A stretch of 64,000 nt of DNA from Mycobacterium sp. MBM (GTDB lineage: Bacteria; Actinomycetota; Actinomycetes; Mycobacteriales; Mycobacteriaceae): contig JAKJHY010000017.1 of assembly GCA_021648845.1 (NCBI GenBank), forward strand, positions 46,558 through 110,557. The letters are read 5' to 3'. Under the pieces are notes generated by a model, which searched no databases, was not told where the DNA came from, and saw only the letters and a list, made by a program, of their open reading frames with translations. Positions 15,562 through 23,584 of the stretch are shown here, piece by piece (within the stretch, counting starts at the first letter, position 1; each line of letters starts with the position of its first letter). Made by a program: the position numbers and the translations under genes.

Positions 15562-16824
15562 ATGCAGACCGACGACCTCGTTCTGGTGAGCATCGACGAC
15601 CATGTCGTGGAGCCGCCGGACATGTTCCTCAATCACGTGCCCGCCAAGTACAAGTCCGAGGCCCCCATCGTCGTGACCGACGACAAGGGGGTGGATCAAT
15701 GGATGTACCAAGGCAGGCCGCAGGGGGTCAGCGGGCTCAACGCGGTGGTGTCCTGGCCCGCCGAGGAATGGGGCCGCGACCCCGCCGGCTTCGCCGAGAT
15801 GCGTCCCGGGGTCTATGACGTGCACGAGCGGGTGCGAGACATGAGCCGCAACGGGATCCTGGCGTCGATGTGTTTCCCGACCTTCACCGGGTTTTCCGCG
15901 CGCCATCTCAACATGCACCGTGAAGAGGTCACGCTGGTGATGGTGTCGGCCTACAACGACTGGCATATCGACGAATGGGCGGGTTCCTACCCGGATCGCT
16001 TCATCCCGATCGCGGTCCTGCCGACCTGGAATCCCGACGCGATGTGCACGGAGATCCGCCGGGTGGCCGCCAAGGGCTGCCGGGCGGTGACGATGCCGGA
16101 ATTGCCGCACCTGGAGGGACTTCCCAGCTACCACGACGAGGACTACTGGGGTCCGGTGTTCCAGACACTGTCCGATGAACAGGTGGTGATGTGCTTGCAC
16201 ATCGGAACCGGATTCGGGGCCATCAGCATGGCGCCGAATGCCCCGATCGACAACCTGATCATCCTGGCCACGCAGGTCTCGGCGATGTGCGCCCAGGACT
16301 TGTTGTGGGGTCCGGCGATGCGCAACTATCCGGACCTGAAGTTCGCCTTCTCCGAAGGTGGCATCGGCTGGATCCCGTTCTATCTGGACCGCAGCGACCG
16401 GCATTACACCAACCAGAAATGGCTGCGCCGCGACTTCGGTGACAAGCTGCCCAGCGACGTCTTCCGGGAGCATTCGCTGGCCTGCTACGTGACCGACAAG
16501 ACCTCGCTGAAACTGCGCCATGAGATCGGCATCGACAATATCGCCTGGGAGTGCGATTACCCGCACTCCGACTGCTTCTGGCCCGACGCCCCCGAGCAGG
16601 TGCTGGCCGAGTTGAACGCTGCCGGGGCCTCCGATGCCGATATCAACAAGATCACCTGGGAGAACTCCTGTCGCTTCTTCGGCTGGGATCCGTTCCGGCT
16701 GACCCCCCGCGAAAAGGCCACGGTGGGCGCCCTTCGCGCCAGCGCCACCGACGTCGACACCTCGATCCGGCCCCGGGCGGAGTGGGCGCGGCTCTACGAC
16801 GAGAAGCGGTTCGCCAAGGTCTGA
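15562..16824 (+). CDS. Amidohydrolase family 2 (COG2159) metal-dependent hydrolase
   Basis: A 420-residue TIM-barrel amidohydrolase starting with the conserved SIDDHVVEPPDMF. Other landmarks are SMCFPTFTGFSARHL, AYNDWHIDEWAGSYPDRFIP, MCLHIGTGFG, the FSEGGIGWIPFYLDR barrel strand, and ECDYPHSDCFWPD. The family catalyses hydrolysis or non-oxidative decarboxylation of aromatic or lipid-like acids; mycobacteria hold many uncharacterised members. ATG 15562 or TTG 15556 (with GAGGG 6 bases before it) are both possible starts. Probably controlled by the divergent AraC regulator. Confidence 0.9.
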   Translation: MQTDDLVLVSIDDHVVEPPDMFLNHVPAKYKSEAPIVVTDDKGVDQWMYQGRPQGVSGLNAVVSWPAEEWGRDPAGFAEMRPGVYDVHERVRDMSRNGILASMCFPTFTGFSARHLNMHREEVTLVMVSAYNDWHIDEWAGSYPDRFIPIAVLPTWNPDAMCTEIRRVAAKGCRAVTMPELPHLEGLPSYHDEDYWGPVFQTLSDEQVVMCLHIGTGFGAISMAPNAPIDNLIILATQVSAMCAQDLLWGPAMRNYPDLKFAFSEGGIGWIPFYLDRSDRHYTNQKWLRRDFGDKLPSDVFREHSLACYVTDKTSLKLRHEIGIDNIAWECDYPHSDCFWPDAPEQVLAELNAAGASDADINKITWENSCRFFGWDPFRLTPREKATVGALRASATDVDTSIRPRAEWARLYDEKRFAKV

Positions 16825-16880
16825 CCGGCGGCGGCACCCGATCCCACCGCGGTCGGCGACGGTTGATCTAGGCTTGTCCC

Positions 16881-17543
16881 ATGACCGATCTGGATCGTGC
16901 CGCAGCCCGTCGTGAAATTGCCGAAGCCCTGTTGAAGGCGCTGGACCGCAGGCATGAGGTCCTCGACATCATCGTCGATGCCACCGACCGTGCTGCCGCC
17001 GTGACGGCCATCGCCGAACTGCTCGGCACCACGCATGCCGGTAGTGAAGCGGTATTCGGGCTGTCGTTCCAGCAGCTGACCAAGGACGCCCGCAAGGGCA
17101 TCGCCGCCGAGTTGGAGGATCTCAACAGCCAGCTCACCTTCACGTTGAACGAGCGCCCGGCCTCGTCGGCCGAAACGCTGGTGCTGCGACCTTTCTCGGG
17201 TGAGACCGACCGCGACATCTTCTCTGCCCGCGTCGATGAGTTGCACACCGCCGGCGACGGCAGAGGCGGCCCCGCGGGCAGTCTCGACGACGAGATCGCT
17301 TCTGCGCTGGGACGTCTGGACGCCGAGGAAGCGGCGTGGTTCGTGGCGCTTGAGGGCGAGGAAAAGGTCGGGCTGGTGCTCGGTGAGCTCGTCGACCACG
17401 AGGTCGAGGTACGGATTTGGATCCGTCCGGACCTGCGTAAGAAGGGTTACGGCACCGCGGCGCTGCGCAAGTCCCGTTCCGAGATGGCCATCTACTTCCC
17501 GGCGGTGCCGGTGGTGGTGCGCGCGCCCGCTCCGCAGGCCTGA
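16881..17543 (+). CDS. GNAT acetyltransferase with GyrA-like N-terminal domain
   Basis: A 220-residue two-part protein. Residues about 5-90 (REIAEALLKALDRRHEVLDI, TAIAELLGTTHAGSEAVFGL, SFQQLTKDARKGIAAELEDL) align well with the dimerisation coiled-coil/tower segment of DNA gyrase A. Residues 95-215 look like a GNAT fold with IWIRPDLRKKGYGTAALRKS as the acetyl-CoA loop. The two-domain join is intact in one reading frame. Possible roles are protein or nucleoid-associated acetylation, with the N-terminal part mediating dimerisation; the substrate is unknown. Confidence 0.8.
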   Translation: MTDLDRAAARREIAEALLKALDRRHEVLDIIVDATDRAAAVTAIAELLGTTHAGSEAVFGLSFQQLTKDARKGIAAELEDLNSQLTFTLNERPASSAETLVLRPFSGETDRDIFSARVDELHTAGDGRGGPAGSLDDEIASALGRLDAEEAAWFVALEGEEKVGLVLGELVDHEVEVRIWIRPDLRKKGYGTAALRKSRSEMAIYFPAVPVVVRAPAPQA

Positions 17544-17579
17544 ATACCCTCGGCGCCATAGCCTTTCGTCAGCTCGCGT

Positions 17580-18611
17580 TCACCACGCGGTGCCCTCGCA
17601 GACGAGATCGGTCGGCAGCGAAATCTCGCTCGGCAGGGTGACCGGTAGGCCCGGCACGGTGGGCAGTGCCAGCGGTGGCGGTGGTGTCGCCGCCAGCACG
17701 TCCGGCGCCGATGCGAGCATGGGCAGGACATTGCCGGCCGTCTCGCTGGCCAGCGCGGCCGCCGGAGCGCCGACGGCCACCGGCGGGGCGACTGCCGCGT
17801 CGATCGGTGCGGCCCCGAGCGGCGCCGCGGCTTCGACCAGCGCCGCGTCCGTTGGCGGGGGCGGTGGTGCACCGGGTGCGGGCGCTGCGATCTCGGCCGG
17901 TGGCACTGCGGCTTCGGCCGGTGGTGTGTGCGGCGTGTCGACCACCGGCGGGGCCGGTGCGATCTCGACGGGCGCGGGCGGGGCAGCCGCGACAGGCGGG
18001 GCCGGCGGTGCTGCCGCCGCGAGCGGCGGTGGCGGGGGAGTTGCCGCGATCGGTGGGGCGGTCGGCACTGGATTGGCCGCGGCGGCCTGGATCAGCGGGG
18101 CGGCGGCCGGAGGGGCGGGCGCCGGCATCGGCACGCCTGCCGGCACCGGTACCGGCGGAACACTGACGGGAACCACGGGGGCGGCGATCGGTGCCCCCGC
18201 GGGGACGGCGCCAGGCGCCGGAGCCACAGGTGGACCGGCGATCGCGCGCTCGAGCACCGACATCTGCGCGGGCACCGGCGGCGCCGCCTCGATCACGGCG
18301 GGCACCGGCGGCGGTGCGGGGGCGATGTCCGCCGACGGCGCCGGTACGGCCGCTGCTTCGATCAGCGGTGCCGCGGTCGCGGCCTGAGCCGCCGGCGGCT
18401 GGGCCACCAGTGCCTGGTTCAACGCCGCGGTGCCGCCCTCCAGGGATTGCGGAATGATCTCCGGAGCCGCGGCGAGGTCGGAGACCATGTCCAGACACGG
18501 CACGCCGGGGCTGGGCTCAGCAACGGCAACCGGATGCCAGCCCAACACGCCGCAGTACAGTCCCGCGGTGGCCAACGATGTCAGTGCACGTCGATTTGTA
18601 GTGCGTGGCAT
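17580..18611 (-). CDS. Proline/alanine-rich secreted protein
   Basis: A 343-residue exported protein. It has an N-terminal signal peptide (MPRTTNRRALTSLATAGLYC, cleavage near AVA-EP). A short ordered block contains a cysteine (GVPCLDMVSDLAAAPEIIPQ). A long proline/alanine-rich central region (PPAPPVAAAPPAPVEIAPAP-like segments) follows, and a C-terminal VTLPSEISLPTDLVCEGTAW supplies a second cysteine. The flanking cysteines could form a disulfide around the low-complexity stalk. Probably a cell-wall-spanning or surface protein; function unknown. Confidence 0.78.
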   Translation of the reverse strand: MPRTTNRRALTSLATAGLYCGVLGWHPVAVAEPSPGVPCLDMVSDLAAAPEIIPQSLEGGTAALNQALVAQPPAAQAATAAPLIEAAAVPAPSADIAPAPPPVPAVIEAAPPVPAQMSVLERAIAGPPVAPAPGAVPAGAPIAAPVVPVSVPPVPVPAGVPMPAPAPPAAAPLIQAAAANPVPTAPPIAATPPPPPLAAAAPPAPPVAAAPPAPVEIAPAPPVVDTPHTPPAEAAVPPAEIAAPAPGAPPPPPTDAALVEAAAPLGAAPIDAAVAPPVAVGAPAAALASETAGNVLPMLASAPDVLAATPPPPLALPTVPGLPVTLPSEISLPTDLVCEGTAW

Positions 18612-18791
18612 GAATATTTCGGTCTCCCTGCAACTGACGACGAGGGGAACCTATCGCGATCTCGACACTGCGCAAACCGCTCATTTTGGCCGACACCGAT
18701 CCGATACGAAGCGGTGCCCATCCCGTGACTGCGGCACCGTCCGCTGTCCCGTGCTGTCGAAAGACGCGGCACGCGAGCTGTTTTCCGCGAG

Positions 18792-20162
18792 CTAGATCCC
18801 GGCCGCCTGCTCCAGAGCGGCCAGCGAGTCCTCCAGGTGGCTCAGCAACCTCTGCAGGTGCGGAACGCTGCGTCGGCAACCCACCAGCCCGAAGTCGAGG
18901 TTGTCCGCATTGTTGGTCAGCGTGATGTTCAGTGCCTGACCGTCCAGGGCGATGGATAGCGGATAGTTGCCGTCGAGTCGGGCGCCGTTCCAGTACATGG
19001 GTTCCCGCGCTCCGGGCACATTGGAGATGACGATGTTGAAGGGTGGCGGCGCGGAGGACACGAAACCGGGTACCAGGCTCAGGCCGAGTCCGGCGACCAG
19101 GAAACCGGACAATGCGAGCGCCTGGGTGCGCGGCAGTTCACTGAAGACGCGCTTGTTGTCCCGCATGGACATGCTGATCGTTTCCAGGCGCTTCATCGGG
19201 TCGACGACATCGGTGGCCAGATTGCACAGGATGGTGCCGACCATGTTGCCACCGGCATCTTGTTCGTGCTCGGCGCGCAAACTCACCGGAACCATTGCCA
19301 CCAAGGGCGTTTCCGGCAGTGCCTGCTGCTCGTCGAGGTATGCCCGCAGCGCTCCGGCGCACATGGCAAGCACCACATCGTTGATGGTTGCGCCGGATAC
19401 CGCGGCCTTGACCGATCTGATGCGTTCCAGCTGCCAGGACTGCGCCGCGCACCGGCGGGCACCACCGATGGGCACGTTGAACATGGTTCTGGGGGCCCGG
19501 AACGGCAGCGTCAGCTGTTGCTCGAACAGCGCCGACCGGGCGAGCGAGACCGTCGAGGGTGCGATGCCGGCGATGCCCGACGCCACCCCGCCGACAGACC
19601 GCAGCACCGACGACGCGCGACCCGACGGCGTGCCGGGCCGTTTCCGCGAGGACAGTGTCCAGGGCACCCGGACCCCCCGGTCATCCGGATCGCGGGACAG
19701 CGTGCGGATCATCAGGCGCTGTGCGGATACCCCGTCGATCAGCGAGTGGTGGATCTTGGTGTACACGGCGAAGCGTCCGTCGCTGAGTCCTTCGACCAGG
19801 TACGCCTCCCACAGCGGGCGATGCCTGTCGAGCAGCGTGCCATGCATCCGGGAGACCAGTTCCAGCAGGTCGCGTACCCGCCCCGGGCGCGGCAGGCCGG
19901 ATCGGCGTAGGTGGTAGTCGACGTCGACCTCGCTGTCCAAAGCCCAGCCCATATTGGTGATTCCGCCGTAGAAGGAGGCCGGGTGCTTGCGGAAGGTCGG
20001 CTGGAAGTCATCGTTGCCGACCATCGCCGCGTGCAGCTCGGCCACGAAGTCCTCGCCGGCGTCGGGCGGTGGCTCGAACAGCTGCAGGCCACCGACGTGC
20101 ATCGGGTGCTCCCGTGACTCGCCGACGAGGAACAGTGCATCGGTCGGCGAGATCAGCTTCAT
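18792..20162 (-). CDS. Wax ester synthase/diacylglycerol acyltransferase (WS/DGAT)
   Basis: A 456-residue enzyme with the catalytic HHxxxDG at residues 138-144 (HHSLIDG). The start MKLISPTDALFLVGESREHP is typical of mycobacterial Tgs proteins. The later blocks TINDVVLAMCAGALRAYLDE, FNIVISNVPGAREPMYWNGA and SIALDGQALNITLTNNADNL are present. It makes triacylglycerol or wax esters from acyl-CoA. Full-length. Next to the antigen-85-type gene on the same strand (43-base gap), so both may contribute to lipid-envelope metabolism. Confidence 0.93.
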   Translation of the reverse strand: MKLISPTDALFLVGESREHPMHVGGLQLFEPPPDAGEDFVAELHAAMVGNDDFQPTFRKHPASFYGGITNMGWALDSEVDVDYHLRRSGLPRPGRVRDLLELVSRMHGTLLDRHRPLWEAYLVEGLSDGRFAVYTKIHHSLIDGVSAQRLMIRTLSRDPDDRGVRVPWTLSSRKRPGTPSGRASSVLRSVGGVASGIAGIAPSTVSLARSALFEQQLTLPFRAPRTMFNVPIGGARRCAAQSWQLERIRSVKAAVSGATINDVVLAMCAGALRAYLDEQQALPETPLVAMVPVSLRAEHEQDAGGNMVGTILCNLATDVVDPMKRLETISMSMRDNKRVFSELPRTQALALSGFLVAGLGLSLVPGFVSSAPPPFNIVISNVPGAREPMYWNGARLDGNYPLSIALDGQALNITLTNNADNLDFGLVGCRRSVPHLQRLLSHLEDSLAALEQAAGI

Positions 20163-20205
20163 GCCGCCACGCTACCCATCGCCGTGACCGGTGGTATGCG
20201 AATGC

Positions 20206-21345
20206 TCAGGCGGGTCGGCTCACGGCCGGCGGGGTAGCGGCGATCGGGACGCGAACTGCAGGCACCGGAGCGACCGGTGCGACGACGGCGGGCGCCGGGG
20301 CGACGGGTGCGCCGACCCCGGGAGCGGGCAGCGCGGGTGCCGCCGGCGCCGGGGCCACCGGCGGGGGAGCAGGCGGGGTGACCCCGAGTACGCGCAGCAG
20401 GTCGGGTTTCATCGCCAGCAGCTGTGCCCCCCAATACCCCCAGCTGTGGGTGCCGTCCTTGGGGAAGTTGAACACCCCATTGCGGCCACCGGCGGCCAGA
20501 TAGCGTTGCTGGAAGGTCTTATTGGTGTTCAGGGTGATGTTCTCCAAGAACTGTGCGCTGAACATTCCGCCGAAATCGCCTGTGGTGTCCAGATCGGACG
20601 GTGTGCCGTCGCCGCAGTAGATCCAGATCGCCGTGCGGTTGGCCGCGAGCATGGCCACGTTGACCATGGGGTCGTTGCGGCGCCATGCCGGATCGTTGGT
20701 CTGCCCCCACATGTCGGTGGCGTTGTAGCCACCGGCGTCACGCATGGCCAGCCCGATCAGTGTCGGCCACAGCCCCAGCGACGGGTTGACGAAACCGGAC
20801 AGCGATGCGGCGAAGATGAACTGAGCGGGATGCCAGATGGCCAGGGTGAGCGCGGAGCCACCCGACATCGACAGGCCGACAACGGCGTTGCCGACCGGAC
20901 TGACACCGCGATTGGCGGCCAGCCAGGCCGGCAGTTCCTGGGTGAGAAAGGTCTCCCACTTGTAAGTGATGGTGCCGGCGTTGCCGGTCGCGGGCTGATA
21001 CCAGTCGGTGTAGAAGCTGGACTGTCCGCCGACGGGCATCACCATCGAGAGCCCGGAGTCGTGATACCACTCGAACGCGGCGGTGTTGATATCCCACCCG
21101 CTGAAATCGTCCTGTGCACGCAGGCCGTCCAGTAGATAGACGGCATGCGGTCCACCGCCCTGGAACTCGACCCGGATGTTGCGGCCCATCGCAGCCGAGG
21201 GAATGTCGAGTTGTTCGATGGGCAGTCCGGGGCGGGAGAACGCGGTGGAGGGTGGCGCGCCGGCCAGTGACCCGAGGACCACCGTGGCGAGAGCGGCGGA
21301 CACGCCTCGGCGCAGCCACCGCCGCATGGTTGTCGAAGGCGTCAT
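20206..21345 (-). CDS. Antigen-85-type mycolyltransferase with proline-rich tail
   Basis: A 379-residue secreted esterase. A signal peptide (RRGVSAALATVVLGSLAGAP) is followed by the mature start FSRPGLPIEQLDIPSAAMGR, the family substrate loops (LLDGLRAQDDFSGWDINT, SFYTDWYQPA), the nucleophile GLSMSGG and the histidine in HSWGYWGAQ. Antigen 85 proteins transfer mycolate to trehalose and arabinogalactan. The last 58 residues, after the catalytic domain, are a proline/alanine/valine tail not seen in classical FbpA/B/C. Start ATG 21345 or 21327. Confidence 0.9.
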   Translation of the reverse strand: MTPSTTMRRWLRRGVSAALATVVLGSLAGAPPSTAFSRPGLPIEQLDIPSAAMGRNIRVEFQGGGPHAVYLLDGLRAQDDFSGWDINTAAFEWYHDSGLSMVMPVGGQSSFYTDWYQPATGNAGTITYKWETFLTQELPAWLAANRGVSPVGNAVVGLSMSGGSALTLAIWHPAQFIFAASLSGFVNPSLGLWPTLIGLAMRDAGGYNATDMWGQTNDPAWRRNDPMVNVAMLAANRTAIWIYCGDGTPSDLDTTGDFGGMFSAQFLENITLNTNKTFQQRYLAAGGRNGVFNFPKDGTHSWGYWGAQLLAMKPDLLRVLGVTPPAPPPVAPAPAAPALPAPGVGAPVAPAPAVVAPVAPVPAVRVPIAATPPAVSRPA

Positions 21346-21425
21346 AGGGGGCAAGCTAACAAAACCGCCGGGGCCGCTGCCGGTTCGACGCGGGCCGTGA
21401 TCGCCTTGTGATGTCACGGTTTAAC

Positions 21426-22172
21426 TCAGGCGGCCACCACGATGACGAGGTCGTTGCCGGAGCGCTCCACGCGCATCCCGGCCTTGCGGGCAACGGTGGC
21501 GACCTTGGCCGCATCGTCGGGCTCGGAGCGGGTGCTGGCCAGGGCCCGCGCCAGTGCGCCCTTGTGCGCCTTGTTGAAATGGCTGACCACGGTCCGATGT
21601 CCGTCCGGGTGTTCGGCGAGCACGTTGACCCGAACCGCGTCGTCCATCCTGCCGAGTGCGGCGTAGGAGCCCGATCGCAGATCGACCACGAGTTCGCGGG
21701 CGGCGAGCTCGGCCAGCACCGGTTCGAGGGCCGGCTTCCACTGGGCCGCAAGCGTGGGGCGACCGGGCAACTTCGATGATGCGGACAGCCGGTACGGCGG
21801 TATCGCGTCATCGGCGCGCAGCAGACCGAAGGGCGCAGAACAGATGACGAGCCGGCTTCGCGCCCGTGCCGCGTGCGCGCCGCGAAGTGATCCGATGTCC
21901 AATGCGTCGTAGAGCACCCCGGTGTACCGGTCGATCGCCGGCATTGTTTTCGCGGTCATGAGCGCGGCGTTGCGTTCGATCTCGGCGTCTTGTTTTGCGG
22001 TCAGACCGAGAGCGCGCCGGCATGCGGGGACGTCGGCGGCGAGCGCGACGATGTCGGCGGTCAGTTCGCGGCGCGGTGCGTTCAGCGCGGGGAAGCTCAA
22101 TTCGTCCAACCGCAGCGGGGGCCCGTCGCCCCCGGATCGCTTGGTCTCCGACGGTGGCAGCAGCACGATCAC
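21426..22172 (-). CDS. yaaA: Peroxide stress protein YaaA (UPF0246)
   Basis: A 248-residue YaaA/DUF328 protein. It begins MIVLLPPSETKRSGGDGPPL and has YTGVLYDALD, ICSAPFGLLRADDAIPPYRL, DLRSGSYAALG and the signature SHFNKAHKG. In E. coli YaaA limits intracellular iron-driven oxidative damage during peroxide stress. Full-length; no clear operon partner. The ATG at 22172 is the obvious start. Confidence 0.93.
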   Translation of the reverse strand: MIVLLPPSETKRSGGDGPPLRLDELSFPALNAPRRELTADIVALAADVPACRRALGLTAKQDAEIERNAALMTAKTMPAIDRYTGVLYDALDIGSLRGAHAARARSRLVICSAPFGLLRADDAIPPYRLSASSKLPGRPTLAAQWKPALEPVLAELAARELVVDLRSGSYAALGRMDDAVRVNVLAEHPDGHRTVVSHFNKAHKGALARALASTRSEPDDAAKVATVARKAGMRVERSGNDLVIVVAA

Positions 22173-22597
22173 GCTGAGAGGCTAGCCGAGGCGCTGCGGC
22201 GCGTCGCGGCGCCCGCCGTCGAGCAGCGGGTGATCGCTGAACGTGGTCCCGGGGCCGGTATTGCCGACAAACATTGACAATCCTGCATGCAATATTCGAA
22301 TATCGGCGTGTTCGATCAGGTGTTGATCGGCGCGGGGGTCGATCGAGGTTTGTCGCGACTGCGATGCAGAAGGATCGCAGAAGGATTGCAGAACGACGTA
22401 AAGGATCCGGTAGTGGAGTCGACCCGCAGGAGGTCTGCGATCATGGATCGTGGACGATGCGCGGCTGATCGGTGCGAAGTTTTCGCTGCCGCCGTTGTAT
22501 CTCCGGCAATGTGCTTCGGTTCCGCCTACCCGGCGTCCACGATGCGATCGCACGCCGGCCGCCTGCCGCGGTCGCCGAAGATGACAGGGGAGCTCTC
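22173..22597. other. 425-bp intergenic region with palindrome and tandem repeat
   Basis: No convincing gene. It contains a perfect AT-rich palindrome ATATTCGAATAT (22292-22303) a few bases after a TTGACA (22274), and imperfect tandem 11-base repeats GCAGAAGGAT(C/T) at 22366-22394. Any promoter here would serve the small gene starting at 22598 or face back toward yaaA. Confidence 0.5.
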
Positions 22598-22855
22598 GTG
22601 ACAGCTCAGGACATTGTCGGTGCCGAATCCGGCGATTCCGACGATCGTGGAATCGCGTTGGATGCGCGAGTGCGGGTCCACGCCGGAACCGATGACGAGG
22701 TGGCGGGCCGCATCGTCGACGACTTCGGGGACAGTGCAGGCTACTCGGTGGACATCGGCGACAACCACATTGCCGACCCGGCCCGCCGGTGGGCGGTACT
22801 GCTCGATACGGGGTCGCTGACCTTCGTCAACAGCGACGCGCTGACCCCGGAGTAG
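22598..22855 (+). CDS. Small hypothetical acidic protein
   Basis: An 85-residue acidic protein beginning VTAQDIVGAESGDSDDRG, then ALDARVRVHAGTDDEVAGRI, VDDFGDSAGYSVDIGDNHIA and WAVLLDTGSLTFVNSDALTP. AGGGGAG lies 5 bases before the GTG at 22598, which supports translation. Its last 29 bases overlap the convergent FadR gene. No domain recognised. Confidence 0.65.
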   Translation: MTAQDIVGAESGDSDDRGIALDARVRVHAGTDDEVAGRIVDDFGDSAGYSVDIGDNHIADPARRWAVLLDTGSLTFVNSDALTPE

Positions 22856-23537
22856 GCGAGGCCGCGCCCGGTTCGGGCAGACGTCCGAGCAGGTCGTCGA
22901 GGAAGCCGCCTGCTTCGCGACCCGCGCGCGCGACGTCCTGCGCGGCGATCGCCTCGATCAGCCCTCGGTGCCGGGCGAACTCGGTGATGGGCTGCACCTC
23001 GCTGGTGGTGATCACACTGGCGGACACCACCTCGGTGAGCCCGCGGTAGAGCTCGGTCAGCACGGGGTTGTGCGAACTTCTGACCACGGCGAAATGCAGT
23101 TCGGCATCGGCCCTGGCGAAATCGTCACCGCCCTGCTCACGCAGCGACTCACTGCGATCCAATAATGTCCAGAGTTCGCTCACGTCGTCTGATGTGCGGG
23201 CCGACGCGGCCAGTCGCGCCCCTTCGACCTCCAGACAGCGACGGACCTGGAGCACATCGCGAAACTCGGTGCCGCACAATCGTCGAAGCGCCCCGGAAAC
23301 CTCGCTGGTGGCCCGCACATAGGTGCCGTCGCCCTGACGCACCTCGAAGATGCCGCTGTGTGCGAGGGCTCGGACGGCTTCGCGCACCGTGTTGCGACCC
23401 ACTCCGAGCGTTTCGGCAAGCGCGGGTTCGGTCGGAATCTTGGTGTCGACCGGCCACTCACCGGTGCTCACCGAGGACCGCAGCTGTTCGATGACCTGGT
23501 CGACCAACCCGGTGCGGCGTGTGGTGGCCAATGGCAC
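22827..23537 (-). CDS. GntR-family regulator, FadR/FCD type
   Basis: A 236-residue FCD-type GntR regulator. The winged HTH reads IPTEPALAETLGVGRNTVRE and then IFEVRQGDGTYVR. The FCD effector part has RRCLEVEGARLAASA, DAELHFAVVRSSHNPVLTEL and the metal/ligand histidine region EFARHRGLIEAIAAQDVARA. GTG 23537 is preferred because GGGAG would otherwise fall inside the coding sequence. It is divergent from the CynX-type transporter across a palindrome, so it probably represses that gene and itself. Confidence 0.9.
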   Translation of the reverse strand: MPLATTRRTGLVDQVIEQLRSSVSTGEWPVDTKIPTEPALAETLGVGRNTVREAVRALAHSGIFEVRQGDGTYVRATSEVSGALRRLCGTEFRDVLQVRRCLEVEGARLAASARTSDDVSELWTLLDRSESLREQGGDDFARADAELHFAVVRSSHNPVLTELYRGLTEVVSASVITTSEVQPITEFARHRGLIEAIAAQDVARAGREAGGFLDDLLGRLPEPGAASPTPGSARRC

Positions 23538-23549
23538 AGCACTCCCTTT

Positions 23550-23566
23550 CATCCAATCATCGGATG
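23550..23566. promoter_or_regulatory. Operator palindrome between FadR and MFS genes
   Basis: Seventeen bases matching CATCCnATnATnGGATG on either strand, placed between the two divergent starts. A natural binding site for the FadR-type regulator; unproven. Confidence 0.55.
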
Positions 23567-23584
23567 TATGGCAGGCTAGTGCAG

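Noticed and set aside
15538..16566. N-terminal extension of the AraC gene to about 625 residues
   Set aside because: The added part is antisense to the conserved amidohydrolase; the cupin domain starts only after 15537.
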